Of a DNA stretch of 48,972 nucleotides, positions 7,979-16,826 are shown piece by piece (within the stretch, counting starts at the first letter, position 1; each line of letters opens with the position of its first letter). Origin of the DNA: Methanobacteriota archaeon (lineage in GTDB: Archaea; Thermoplasmatota; Thermoplasmata; Methanomassiliicoccales; UBA472); the NCBI GenBank assembly GCA_021372335.1, contig JAJFUR010000050.1, positions 1 through 48,972 of the forward strand, read 5' to 3'. Made by a program: the position numbers and the translations under genes. The notes under the pieces were generated by a model. It was not told the origin of the DNA. It searched no databases and saw only the letters and a program-made list of their open reading frames with translations.

Positions 7979-10900
7979 GACCCCGTCCACTTCCTTCTCC
8001 AGCAGGTTCAGCTCGTTGGCGTCGAGGGTGGAGGGGTTCAGCACCATCAGCATTATCGAGTTGCTGATGGCCACCTGGTCCCGCAATGACTGCACGAACC
8101 GCAGCACGGTCAGGAAGTTGTTGTTCGTGATGAGGTACTCCAGACCGTCCAGCAATACGATCCCCTGCCCCTGCGAGAAGAACTGCTCCAACGTGTAGTT
8201 AAGCTTCTCAAGGTCCTTCGGGCGCAGGCTGTCCTCCTTGCCGACGTTGCTCAGCCAGATCATGGGCGTGTCCCCGAGCTCGTACTTGCTCCGGACCTTG
8301 ACCGGGTAGTTGCGGGTGATGCAGAAGCCCCGGCGCCCCTTCTTCAACTGCTCCACGAAGAGCGCGTACGAGCGGTCGGGCCGATCGTCCTTGAGGAGAT
8401 AGCTGCACCCTTCCTGAAGCCCCTGGACCTTGGGGCGCTCCGGCTCCTCTTCCTGCGCCGCCGGGCGCAGCGAGGTCCCGCAATCCGGACAGACCAGCTC
8501 CCCGGCGGAGGCCTCCCTACCGCACTGCGGGCAGGGCACGCACCCCTGCAGGCCGCCCTCCGCGATGTACCTGACGACCTCGTCGATGGTCTTGCTCCCC
8601 AGGCCGGGGACGTCCTTCAACCCCTCCCTGTCGGCCTTCTCCAGCTTTTCCAGGGAATCGTATCCGGCGTCGTAGAGCATCTCCGCCTTGACCTCGTTCA
8701 TGCGGGGGATGCGCAGGAGGTAGGGGAGCATCTCCGTCCTTTCCATGGTCCTGCCGGTGCCCTCGGGCACCGCCCTGCAGGTCTCCTGGGAGCGGTCGAA
8801 GTGATGCAGGGCCTTCCGGACCTCGGCCTTGGGCAGCTTGGTTATCTCCTCCAGCCGCTCCTCGCCCAGATGCCTGATCTCACCTGGACTGCGCACGCCC
8901 GCATCGACCAACGCCTCCGCGGCCTTGGGCGTGATCCCCGGGACCTTGGCCAGCTCCTTGATGGCATCCTTGAGGTTCAGGGAGGTGACCCCTATCTCCA
9001 CCTTCTCACCCTCGATCTCCCATTTGCCGACCCTTTCCCCCTTGGCCTCCATCACCAGCTCGAGGGCCTTGGCGCGCACCTCCGCCATGATGTGCGGCTT
9101 CCACATCTTGACGTACTCCGCGACCCGGGGGTCGGCCCGCACCTCCACCCTGATGAACTCCTCCACATCCAGCCCCATGTCCTTCCGGGTCTGCTGGACC
9201 CTGCGGATGATCTCCCGGGCGAAGCCCTCGGCCTCGATCTCCTTGGTCACCTCGAAGTCCAGGTAGAGCTCGCCCCCGCTGAAGGGGGCGGAGTGGACGT
9301 CCTTGGGGAGGGAGATGGTGAAGGACACCATGTTGGGCTCGATCTTGACCATCTGCCCCTCTATCCCCAGGGAGTACTCCCCGCGCTGCATGCTCTCCTT
9401 GATCGTGGCGGCAGGCCGGCTCTGCAGCAGCACGGCGATCTTGGAGGCCCATTGCCTGTACACCTTGCCGATGGCCATCGGGTTGGGGACGACGTTGAGC
9501 CTGGTCTCCGCCCATTCCTCCCCCGCGCCCACGTACTCCACCGCCTTGACGTTGGCCTGGGAGCGCAGGATGCCCTCCAGAGCCTTCAATGGCTGGATCA
9601 TGTCATTGCTGGAGACCTTGATCACTACCCGCTTCATGGGCCAGCGGAGCTTGACGTTCCTCAGCTGGCGCTCCCGCGTGATCGTCTCCACGATCTCCTG
9701 CACCAGGGCCATCGCCTTCTCCAGGCGCTCGTCCACGAGCGTGAGGTCGCTGGCAGGCCAGTCCATCATGTGGACCGAGGGCTTCGTGCCGTCCATGTGC
9801 TGGTACACCTCCTCGGCGAGGTGGGGGCAGATCGGGGCGAGGAGCAGCGTCGTGTCCATGATCGCATCGTAGAGCGTGCGGTAGGCTGCCAGCTTGCCCG
9901 CGTTCCCCTCCTCGCTCCACATGCGGTCACGAATGAGCCGAACGTACCAGCGCGAAAGATCGTCCAGGATGTATTGTTCGAGGGCCCGGCCGGCCTTGTG
10001 CAGCTCCAGGGCGTTCACCTGGCGGGTGAACTCGTTCTTGAGCTTCTCCGTCCTGGATATCAGCCATGCGTCCTCCTGGTTCAGATGGGGCTTGGCCATG
10101 TCCCTGGTGACGCGCTGCGGGTCGAAGCTGTCGATGGCCATATAGGTGGTGGCGAAGTTGACCACGTTCCAGAGCACGTTGAGGGTCTTCCGGGCGTTCT
10201 TGACCCCGTCCATCTGGAAGGGGATGTCCTCCCAGGGCGCAGATGTCTTAAGGAGGTAGAAGCGCAACGCGTCCGCACCATGTTCCTTGACGACCTTACC
10301 CGGCTCGACGACGTTGCCCTTGCTCTTCGACATCGGCTGCCCCTGGCCGTCCAGCATCCAACCGTGCATGAGCACCGATTCATAGGGCGCCCGGCCGAAG
10401 GCGATCACCCCGGCCGCCAGCTGGGAGTAGAACCAGCCGCGGGTCTGGTCATGGGCCTCGACGATGAGCTTGGCAGGCCAAAGGCGCTCGAACGCCTCCC
10501 GTTGCCTCGGGAACCCTAGCTGCGCCCAGGAGGCGACCGCCGAATCGAACCAAACGTCCAGGACATCCGGCACCCGGACCATCTTCCCCCCGCACTTGGG
10601 ACAGCGCAGCTTTACGCCATCGATCCAGGGCCGGTGGAGCTCCATGTCCTCCACGTACCCTTCGGCGTCCTTCAGCTCGTCTACCAAGCCGACCACCCTC
10701 ATCTCCCCGCACTTGCATGTCCAGACGGGGATCGGGATCCCCCAGTACCGCTGCCTTGATATGCACCAATCGCGGGCGTTCCTGGTCCAGTCATACTCAC
10801 GCGAGGAACCGGCCCAGTCCGGCGTCCACCGGACCTTCTCGATCTCCTCCAACATCTGGTCCTTGACCTGGGTGATCCGCAGGAACCATTGGTCGGTGGT

Positions 10901-12133
10901 GCGGAACAGCACCGGGGACTTGCACCGCCAGCAATGGCCTACGCGATGCTCGATGGTGCCGCTGTAGAACAGGCTGTCCATCGCCTCCAGGTCCTTCAGC
11001 AGCTCCGGGTTGGCCTTCCTTATGTGCATGCCAACGTACTTGCTGCCGACCAGGGCCGTGTACGTCCCGGTCTCGTCCACCGGGCAGAAGGGCTCCAGGC
11101 CGAACTCCTTTCCCAGCTCGAAGTCCTCCGGACCGTGGCCCGGGGCGATGTGCACCAGCCCGGTATTGGAGGCCTCCACGTTCTTCGAGGGCAGGACCTT
11201 GTGGAGCCACTTGCCGCCCGCCTGCGTCTGGTAGGGGACCATGTCGACGAAGGGGGTGATGTACTCCGTCCCCACCAGGTCGTCCCCCTGAATGGTCTGC
11301 AGGACCTCGTACCTCTCCCACCCCCCTAGGGCCCTGATCTCCTCCTCCAGCCCCTTCATCACGATGACCGTGTCCGTGATCCCGATGCGCCGATAGCGCA
11401 CCTTTACGTACTCGAAGTCCGGATGGGCTGCCACCGCGAGGTTGGCGGGCAGCGTCCAAGGGGTGGTGGTCCAGATGAGCAGGGAGACCTTCGGATCGTC
11501 CTTCAGGCGGAACTTGACGTAAATGGAAGGGTCCTTCTCGTCCCAGTAATCGATCTCCGCCTCCGCCAGGGCGGTCTCGCACCTCGGGCAGCCGGGAAGC
11601 ACCCGGTTGGCCTTGATCAGCAGCCCCTTGTCATAGGCGCGCCTCAGGGTCCACCAGGCCGCCTCGATATACCCGGGGGTGATGGTCATGTATGGCCGGT
11701 CCCAGTCCATCCATACCCCCAGCTCCTGGAAGTCCGCGTTCATCTGCTTCTGGAACTCCAGTGCGAAGTTCTTGCAGGTCCCGACGAACCGATCGATGCC
11801 GTACGCCTCTATCTCCTTCTTGTTCTTGACCCCGATCGACCTCTCGACCTTGACCTCGATGGGAAGCCCATGCATGTCGTAGCCGGGGGTATCGGTCACG
11901 TTGAGCCGGTGCATGCGCTTGAACCGGATCAGCATGTCCTTGATGGTCTTGTTCATCGCCGTCCCGAGGTGGATGTACCCGGTCGTGTACGGCGGGCCGT
12001 CCACGAAATAGAACTCAGGGGAGGAGGCCCGCAGTTCCTTGGTCTTCCTGTACGCGTCCGTCTCCGCCCAATAGGCCTGCACCCTCTTCTCTAGCGCATT
12101 GGGGTCATAGTTTCCTTGGACCTGCTTTATCAT
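7973..12133 (-). CDS. ileS: Isoleucyl-tRNA synthetase with C-terminal HhH, zinc-ribbon and DUF835 extension
   Basis: Residues 1 to about 1043 are a class I IleRS: HLGT (HIGH motif) at 55-58, the editing domain with WTTTPWTLPANLAV, the GWFYSQL and MSKSK (601-605) catalytic region, the anticodon-binding helices and the C-terminal GEKVEIGVTSL. The frame then continues for about 340 residues: two or more helix-hairpin-helix units (AKVPGITPKAAEALVDAGV; LKDVPGLGSKTIDEVVRYI), a zinc ribbon CPQCGREASAGELVCPDCG near residues 1197-1216, and a DUF835 domain (about 1235-1386). Normal archaeal IleRS is about 1040-1070 residues. Codon use is even throughout, with no sign of a lost stop. DUF835 is known mainly from archaeal regulatory proteins. 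A weak TATA lies near 12166-12174 on the minus strand. Confidence 0.93.
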   Translation of the reverse strand: MIKQVQGNYDPNALEKRVQAYWAETDAYRKTKELRASSPEFYFVDGPPYTTGYIHLGTAMNKTIKDMLIRFKRMHRLNVTDTPGYDMHGLPIEVKVERSIGVKNKKEIEAYGIDRFVGTCKNFALEFQKQMNADFQELGVWMDWDRPYMTITPGYIEAAWWTLRRAYDKGLLIKANRVLPGCPRCETALAEAEIDYWDEKDPSIYVKFRLKDDPKVSLLIWTTTPWTLPANLAVAAHPDFEYVKVRYRRIGITDTVIVMKGLEEEIRALGGWERYEVLQTIQGDDLVGTEYITPFVDMVPYQTQAGGKWLHKVLPSKNVEASNTGLVHIAPGHGPEDFELGKEFGLEPFCPVDETGTYTALVGSKYVGMHIRKANPELLKDLEAMDSLFYSGTIEHRVGHCWRCKSPVLFRTTDQWFLRITQVKDQMLEEIEKVRWTPDWAGSSREYDWTRNARDWCISRQRYWGIPIPVWTCKCGEMRVVGLVDELKDAEGYVEDMELHRPWIDGVKLRCPKCGGKMVRVPDVLDVWFDSAVASWAQLGFPRQREAFERLWPAKLIVEAHDQTRGWFYSQLAAGVIAFGRAPYESVLMHGWMLDGQGQPMSKSKGNVVEPGKVVKEHGADALRFYLLKTSAPWEDIPFQMDGVKNARKTLNVLWNVVNFATTYMAIDSFDPQRVTRDMAKPHLNQEDAWLISRTEKLKNEFTRQVNALELHKAGRALEQYILDDLSRWYVRLIRDRMWSEEGNAGKLAAYRTLYDAIMDTTLLLAPICPHLAEEVYQHMDGTKPSVHMMDWPASDLTLVDERLEKAMALVQEIVETITRERQLRNVKLRWPMKRVVIKVSSNDMIQPLKALEGILRSQANVKAVEYVGAGEEWAETRLNVVPNPMAIGKVYRQWASKIAVLLQSRPAATIKESMQRGEYSLGIEGQMVKIEPNMVSFTISLPKDVHSAPFSGGELYLDFEVTKEIEAEGFAREIIRRVQQTRKDMGLDVEEFIRVEVRADPRVAEYVKMWKPHIMAEVRAKALELVMEAKGERVGKWEIEGEKVEIGVTSLNLKDAIKELAKVPGITPKAAEALVDAGVRSPGEIRHLGEERLEEITKLPKAEVRKALHHFDRSQETCRAVPEGTGRTMERTEMLPYLLRIPRMNEVKAEMLYDAGYDSLEKLEKADREGLKDVPGLGSKTIDEVVRYIAEGGLQGCVPCPQCGREASAGELVCPDCGTSLRPAAQEEEPERPKVQGLQEGCSYLLKDDRPDRSYALFVEQLKKGRRGFCITRNYPVKVRSKYELGDTPMIWLSNVGKEDSLRPKDLEKLNYTLEQFFSQGQGIVLLDGLEYLITNNNFLTVLRFVQSLRDQVAISNSIMLMVLNPSTLDANELNLLEKEVDGVL

Positions 12134-12213
12134 CGCCGTCCCTTAGGGCCCCTATCGGCCATCACCCTTTTAACCTCTTGGTTCTGGCTGGAGCGTTGGA
12201 TAACAGCGCACCA

Positions 12214-13224
12214 TCAGAACATGTCCAATCGCATCTGGTCCTTCTTCCCTGATGCGAACTTGTCAAGCGCCCCGTTCACCCTCTTCTCCGAGAACCCATA
12301 TTCCCCACAGAGCATGGCCAAGACCTTTTGCCGGTCCGGCGCTTTCCATACCAGCTTATAGTCGTCGGTGCGCTCGAAGTCCAGGAAGATGTCCCGCACC
12401 TCGAGCATGTCCGGGTCGTCGACGCCCAGGGCCTGAAGCGCCCCGGCGAGCGTCCCATACTGCTTGATCAGCTTCAGCGCCTTCTTAGGCCCCACTCCCG
12501 CTATGCCGGGATTGAAGTCCGTGCCCATGAGGATGCAGAGGTCCACCAGCTGCGGGCCGTTGAGCCCCAACGTCGACAGGGTCTCCTGGCGATCTATGAG
12601 CTGCATCCTGACCTCCTTGTACTCCTCCCTTCCCGGCATCTTGCGCCGGCCCGCGAGCGTGAGGTTGCGGACGAGGCGGGGGGCTCCGAAGAGCAGCGAA
12701 TCGAAGTCCTGGGAGGCCGAGGCCCACACGTCACCCTTGGCGCACATGTAGGCGGACTGGGCCTCCCCCTCCTCGGGGGCCTGGACCACCGGAAGGCCGA
12801 GATGGGTGAGCAAGATGCGCGCCGATTCCACGATCTCGTTGGTGATGCGGGATGACTGGCTCGCCTTCGAGTACGCCCGCTTGATGTCCCCTTCGGCTTT
12901 CGCCCGCTCCCAATCCCTCAAGGCCGATTCCCGCCGCTCCCGCCGCTCTCGGACCGTAGCCTCCTTCCTCTCCGGGGGGATGCCATCGAAGACGTAGGCC
13001 GGGCGCAGCCCCATCTCCACCAGGTTGGCGTTCCGGTTCAAAAGCCCCTCCAGATGGGAGGTTATACGGCCGCGGGGGTCCATGAGCGGGGTGCCGTCCG
13101 GCTGCCTTATGACCGACAGGAACTGGTAGATGGCGTTGTAGGCGTCGACGGCGACCGTCCGTCCCATCAGATCCCTGGGCTCCAGGTCCTTGGCCACGAC
13201 CAGGTCGGATAGGTCCACTCCCAT
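12214..13224 (-). CDS. fen: Flap endonuclease 1
   Basis: Structure-specific nuclease that removes 5' flaps in replication and repair. About 336 residues from the canonical beginning MGVDLSDLV. Metal ligands are visible in VAVDAYN (Asp27), PEEGEAQSAYM, SQDFDSLLFG and MGTDFNPGIAGVGPKKAL, the last leading into the H2TH/HhH motif. The C-terminus QMRLDMF is a PCNA-interacting box with a single terminal aromatic. The frame is open upstream to 13302, but the minus-strand CTTTATGG near 13252-13260 would start transcription close to ATG 13224, which supports the family start and a near-leaderless mRNA. Divergent from the TRAM gene. Confidence 0.94.
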   Translation of the reverse strand: MGVDLSDLVVAKDLEPRDLMGRTVAVDAYNAIYQFLSVIRQPDGTPLMDPRGRITSHLEGLLNRNANLVEMGLRPAYVFDGIPPERKEATVRERRERRESALRDWERAKAEGDIKRAYSKASQSSRITNEIVESARILLTHLGLPVVQAPEEGEAQSAYMCAKGDVWASASQDFDSLLFGAPRLVRNLTLAGRRKMPGREEYKEVRMQLIDRQETLSTLGLNGPQLVDLCILMGTDFNPGIAGVGPKKALKLIKQYGTLAGALQALGVDDPDMLEVRDIFLDFERTDDYKLVWKAPDRQKVLAMLCGEYGFSEKRVNGALDKFASGKKDQMRLDMF

Positions 13225-13287
13225 ATCGATCGAGGGCGTATCCCTCTCAGCCATAAAGTTATTGTCCACGGGACCAATGGTTCGCGC

Positions 13288-13497
13288 ATGCGCGATGAGC
13301 ATGGTCCGCCCGGGAAAAGGCCGGTGGCGGAGGGCGGGGTCTACGACGTCACCATAACCGATATAGGGGAGAGGGGGGACGGCATAGGCAAGATCGAAGG
13401 GCTGGTCATAATCGTTCCGGACGCCACTCCGGGGGAGACCGTGAGGGTGCGGATCACGCGTGTGGAGAGGAAGGTGGCCTTCGGCAGGAGGCTCTGA
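13288..13497 (+). CDS. Small TRAM-domain protein
   Basis: A 69-residue protein that is essentially one TRAM domain (VYDVTITDIGERGDGIGKIEG, then VIIVPDATPGETVRVRITRV, then KVAFGRRL). Stand-alone TRAM proteins are common in methanogens and haloarchaea, where some bind RNA and have been proposed to act like cold-shock RNA chaperones. ATG 13288 is used as the start; GTG 13324 is possible. Its stop abuts the stop of the convergent gene behind it, the two forming TGATCA (13495-13500). Confidence 0.85.
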   Translation: MRDEHGPPGKRPVAEGGVYDVTITDIGERGDGIGKIEGLVIIVPDATPGETVRVRITRVERKVAFGRRL

Positions 13498-13665
13498 TCA
13501 TTCCTCTGCGCTCGGCAGGTAGAGGATCGTAAGCCCCGTACCCAACCAGAGGATGGCAAGCATTATGACCCAGATGTTGACCGGGACAAGGAGGGCGGCG
13601 ATGAGGAAGAGCAACGGGGCGATGAGCGCGATGAATACCGTCATCTCCCTGCCAGATAGCTTCAT
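13498..13665 (-). CDS. Small two-helix membrane protein
   Basis: Not recognised. About 55 residues from ATG 13665 (MKLSGREMTVF), chosen because GGTGAG lies 6 nt upstream; two in-frame ATGs further upstream are less well placed. Two hydrophobic segments (about residues 8-28 and 31-47) are separated by a short turn with PVN, ending in LPSAEE. It probably spans the membrane twice. The gene shares the TGATCA stop arrangement with the TRAM gene. Confidence 0.6.
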   Translation of the reverse strand: MKLSGREMTVFIALIAPLLFLIAALLVPVNIWVIMLAILWLGTGLTILYLPSAEE

Positions 13666-13714
13666 GTGCATCTCACCCCGCAATGCCGGCCTCTTGATAT
13701 GTACTTTACTGAGC

Positions 13715-14125
13715 TCAGTCCGTGTCCTTCCGCTTGCTCACGAACTTGATCCCGGCCCAATCCTCGTCCAGGGAGGAGATCTTCACTTCGGTCATCCCGT
13801 AGCTGATGCCGACATCCCGCACGGTGACCCCCTTCAGGTCGGAATCGATCTCGGAGGAGATCCTTGGGTATGAGATCCAAAGCACCCCCTCCCGCTTCAA
13901 GGACCGCATCAGCTTGGGGAACTCCCGGCGCAGCTCCTCCTCCGAGGAGGTGAAAAGCTGAATGAAGTCCAGGTCGCTATCGTTGCTGCCCGCTTCCACC
14001 ACGTTCTTGGGCAGGCGTCCCAAGGCCAGGTCGTACTTGGAAGGGGCGTTGATTATCCTTATTCTCTGACCTTCCTTTATGCCCAGCTTGGCAACCAATG
14101 ATTTCTTGGAACCTATTCGCGCCAT
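13715..14125 (-). CDS. DUF3052-like protein
   Basis: A 136-residue soluble protein of unknown function. It shows the features of the DUF3052 group: LGIKEGQRIRIINAPSKY near the N-terminus, DFIQLFTSS and LKREGVLWISYP in the middle, and LDEDWAGIKFVSKRK at the end. The fold resembles a small Rossmann-like unit, but no catalytic residues are evident. It lies between the small membrane protein and the epimerase, both on the same strand, but with gaps of about 50 and 100 bp, so co-transcription is uncertain. Confidence 0.6.
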   Translation of the reverse strand: MARIGSKKSLVAKLGIKEGQRIRIINAPSKYDLALGRLPKNVVEAGSNDSDLDFIQLFTSSEEELRREFPKLMRSLKREGVLWISYPRISSEIDSDLKGVTVRDVGISYGMTEVKISSLDEDWAGIKFVSKRKDTD

Positions 14126-14228
14126 GGTCGGACCCCTCCGGATGTTGATCTCACCCCATCGCTTAAATACGACAAGGTTGCCCTAGATTTCGGTTCACCA
14201 TTATTATACTTGCTATCGGTCCCGCCTA

Positions 14229-14876
14229 TCAGAACTTATGCCAAAGGGCTATCTCGGAGGCCATGTCCTTGCTCTTGAACAGGGCGGAACCGGCCGCCAG
14301 GACGGTCGCCCCCCTTTCCACGCACATCCGGCCCGTCTCCCGGTTGATCCCGCCGTCGATGACGATCTCGAACTCGAGCCCGTCCCTGTCCCTGGCCTCC
14401 CTGGCCTGGGCTATCTTCGGAAGCACCTCGGGCCTGAAGGGCTGCCCTCCGAACCCAGGCTGTACGGCCATGATCAACAACAGATCGATGTCCTTTAGAT
14501 ATGGCTCCACCCTGGCCAGCTCCGTTCCTGGGTTCAGGGAGACGCCCGCCTTCATCCCAAGCCTCCGGATGCGCGCCAGCGTCCCCTTGACGTCGTGGGT
14601 GGCCTCCACGTGCACCGTCAGCAGGTCCGCGCCCGATTCAGCGAATCGCTCCAGGTACCTCTCCGGCATCTCGATCATGAGATGGACGTCGAAAGGGATG
14701 GTGGCATACGGCCTGAGGGCCCTGATGACCTCCGGGCCGATCGTCAGGTTCGGCACGAAGACGCCGTCCATCACGTCCACGTGGACCCAATCGGCATTGG
14801 CCGCCTGGACCCGGCGGACCTCCTCGCCCAATCGGGCGAAGTCGGCTGAAAGTATGGAGGGAGCGACCTTCACCAT
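14229..14876 (-). CDS. rpe: Ribulose-phosphate 3-epimerase
   Basis: Interconverts ribulose 5-phosphate and xylulose 5-phosphate. The 215 residues form a TIM barrel with the family motifs APSILSADFARLGEE, WVHVDVMDGVFVPN (metal-binding His and Asp), DVHLMIEMPERY, MAVQPGFGGQPF and EIVIDGGINRET. Length and motifs match bacterial-type enzymes. Many archaea lack a full pentose phosphate pathway and make ribulose phosphate by the formaldehyde route, so the enzyme may serve xylulose 5-phosphate use rather than the classic cycle. The start is ATG 14876. Confidence 0.95.
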   Translation of the reverse strand: MVKVAPSILSADFARLGEEVRRVQAANADWVHVDVMDGVFVPNLTIGPEVIRALRPYATIPFDVHLMIEMPERYLERFAESGADLLTVHVEATHDVKGTLARIRRLGMKAGVSLNPGTELARVEPYLKDIDLLLIMAVQPGFGGQPFRPEVLPKIAQAREARDRDGLEFEIVIDGGINRETGRMCVERGATVLAAGSALFKSKDMASEIALWHKF

Positions 14877-14949
14877 CGTGCGACCTCGGATGAACGGTCC
14901 AGAGATGCCCCCCTCGGTAAAAATACTTTGGATGCGCCCATCGGTCGGG

Positions 14950-15366
14950 CTAAGGCACCAAGAGCAAGGGCACCTTGATGTTCTGGCTCACCTGTCCTGC
15001 CACCCCACCGAGCGCTATTGCCGGGGAGCTCCCGGAGCCTTTCCTTCCCATGACCACCAGGTCGTGCCTCGCCGCCACCCTGAGGATCACCTCGGCCGGA
15101 TTGCCGGTCAACGCGCTCAGGCAATGGTCCACCCCGGCCTCCGTCAGCAGGGAGGCGGCGGCCCGGGACTTGGCCTCGGCGATCGCGTTCACATCGCAGA
15201 CGGGGGCGGTCCTGTCCATGAAATAATCGCAGTCCATGGGCGTTACCACCACCAGCAGGGTGACGTAGGCGTCGATCGGGACCAGCAGGTCCCGGGCGAA
15301 CTCCACCGCCCTCAAGGAGTTCTCCGAGCCATCCACACAGACAAGGACCTTCGAGCGTTCGCCCAT
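14950..15366 (-). CDS. Universal stress protein (UspA family)
   Basis: A 138-residue nucleotide-binding domain of the ATP-binding type. It begins MGERSKVLVCVDGSENS and ends GRKGSGSSPAIALGGVAGQV, the G-x2-G-x9-G phosphate loop, followed by KVPLLLVP. The open frame extends upstream to 15474, but similarity starts at the internal ATG 15366. Role unknown; such proteins sense or signal energy or stress state. Ends in TAG. Confidence 0.85.
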   Translation of the reverse strand: MGERSKVLVCVDGSENSLRAVEFARDLLVPIDAYVTLLVVVTPMDCDYFMDRTAPVCDVNAIAEAKSRAAASLLTEAGVDHCLSALTGNPAEVILRVAARHDLVVMGRKGSGSSPAIALGGVAGQVSQNIKVPLLLVP

Positions 15367-15456
15367 GGACCATAATTCACCGTGATGGCAATAAACATAT
15401 TGCCGCGAGCGCGGTGGTCGGAACGCTATTATATCTATGATGAAGGTTCCAGGTTC

Positions 15457-15672
15457 ATGGCTGAACCTCGCCATGCCCTAAAGGCGAACAAGACCTGCGA
15501 TGTGAAGGGATGCGCATCCGAGGCCGAGCGCTCCATCTCGGGGGGTGCGGCCAAGGAGGCCGAGCTCAAGGTCGATGAGGGGATGAAGCGCGTGCATCTG
15601 TGCAAGGAACATTACCGGGAGTACAAGAAGCTCTCCAAGAAGGAGCGTGAATTGGAAACCCTAGGCAGGTAA
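15457..15672 (+). CDS. Small Cys/His zinc-finger-like protein
   Basis: Unrecognised 71-residue protein. Cys14 and Cys19 (CDVKGC) and Cys49 with His52 (CKEH) form a plausible zinc site around a Lys-rich helix; the C-terminus EHYREYKKLSKKERELETL is strongly helical and basic. The upstream in-frame ATG at 15382 overlaps the promoter of the divergent uspA gene, whereas ATATC/TATTATATC near 15427-15436 lies about 25 bp before ATG 15457, which supports the shorter, leaderless reading. Confidence 0.65.
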   Translation: MAEPRHALKANKTCDVKGCASEAERSISGGAAKEAELKVDEGMKRVHLCKEHYREYKKLSKKERELETLGR

Positions 15673-15713
15673 GGTCGGCAAAGGATTAAGCCGAAAATGC
15701 GTTCCCGTGGCCT

Positions 15714-16811
15714 ATGAGGGCGGGGTACATCCAGCTGCTTTCCAGCGCCGGGCTTTCCAGCGCCGCCCTGCTCATCCCCAATATGCTTAGGGACGAGCTG
15801 GGAGCCAACACGGTGGAGATAGGGCTCATCACCGCCTCCTTCAACCTGGCGCTCTTCCTGTCCTCGTACATCTTCGGCCGGGCCTCCGACGTCCATGGCC
15901 GCAAGCTCTACCTGCAGTCCGGCCTGGTGCTCACCAGCATCGCCCTCTTCCTGCTCGTGTTCGCGGACAGCAAGGCCTCGATCGCCGTGGTGCGCATCCT
16001 CATCGGGCTCTGCGCGGGCATCTATCCGTCCGCGCTGCTGACCTACGTCTATGAGATGGAGGGAAAGATCGGCAAGTTCACCGCCTATGGCAGCCTGGGG
16101 GTTGCCATCGGCAACTTCGTCGCCGGGATGATCGCCATCTACTACGGGATCTTCCTGATGAGCGCCCTGATGCTGCTTGTGGCCTATTTCATCTCCACCA
16201 AGCTGACCTTCGGCAACGAGCGCGTGCACAAGGTCCCGCTATTCCCGGTCGCGATGATCAGGCACAATTTTCCGATATACGTCTCGATCATGTTCCGGCA
16301 CACCGGGGCCAACATGATCTGGGTAGTATACCCGCTCTTCCTGGCCGACCTGGGGGCCAGCCCCCTCTTCATCGGGCTCATCTATGCGATCAACTCGGGC
16401 GCGCAGTACGCCTTCATGCGCTTCATCGACCGCTTCCAGACCTACCATCTGATTATGGCCGGCTTCGTCTTCTCCATCATCACGTTCCCGTCCTACACCC
16501 TCGCGACCAGGCCGGAGGAGATCCTCCCCATGCAGGTGTCCCTCGCCGCCGCCTGGTCCTGTCTGTACGTAGGCTCGATAAAGTACCTGATGGAGAGGAA
16601 CGAGGAGAAGGGCACCTCGTCCGGGCTGCTCCAGTCCTTCCTCAGCGTCTCGGCCATCATCGGCGCCCTCGTCGGTGGGGCATGCGTCTTCGCCCTTGGG
16701 TACCATGGCACGATGCTCATCGCGACATGCCTGGCGATCATCGGCTTCATGATCTTCGTCCTCGGGAACCGCTCCTTGGACCGGAAGGAGAAAGGGGTAA
16801 TAGCCTCCTAG
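15714..16811 (+). CDS. MFS transporter
   Basis: A 365-residue membrane protein with about 11-12 hydrophobic segments in two halves. The loop GRASDVHGRKLYLQSG after the second helix is the MFS signature (G-x3-D-x2-G-R). It is slightly short for the family (about 400), as the start lies very close to the first helix (MRAGYIQLLSSAGLSSAALL). The substrate cannot be told. RNase Z follows 15 bp behind on the same strand. Confidence 0.85.
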   Translation: MRAGYIQLLSSAGLSSAALLIPNMLRDELGANTVEIGLITASFNLALFLSSYIFGRASDVHGRKLYLQSGLVLTSIALFLLVFADSKASIAVVRILIGLCAGIYPSALLTYVYEMEGKIGKFTAYGSLGVAIGNFVAGMIAIYYGIFLMSALMLLVAYFISTKLTFGNERVHKVPLFPVAMIRHNFPIYVSIMFRHTGANMIWVVYPLFLADLGASPLFIGLIYAINSGAQYAFMRFIDRFQTYHLIMAGFVFSIITFPSYTLATRPEEILPMQVSLAAAWSCLYVGSIKYLMERNEEKGTSSGLLQSFLSVSAIIGALVGGACVFALGYHGTMLIATCLAIIGFMIFVLGNRSLDRKEKGVIAS

Positions 16812-16826
16812 GGGGTTAGGGTGCGC

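Noticed and set aside
7973-9010. ileS tail as a product of pyrrolysine or stop readthrough
   Set aside because: There is no in-frame stop codon of any kind between the synthetase and its extension.
8801-10519. 572-codon open frame on the plus strand
   Set aside because: It lies wholly opposite ileS, is rich in Leu, His, Arg, Asp and Gly as expected for an antisense frame in GC-rich DNA, and has no recognisable domain.
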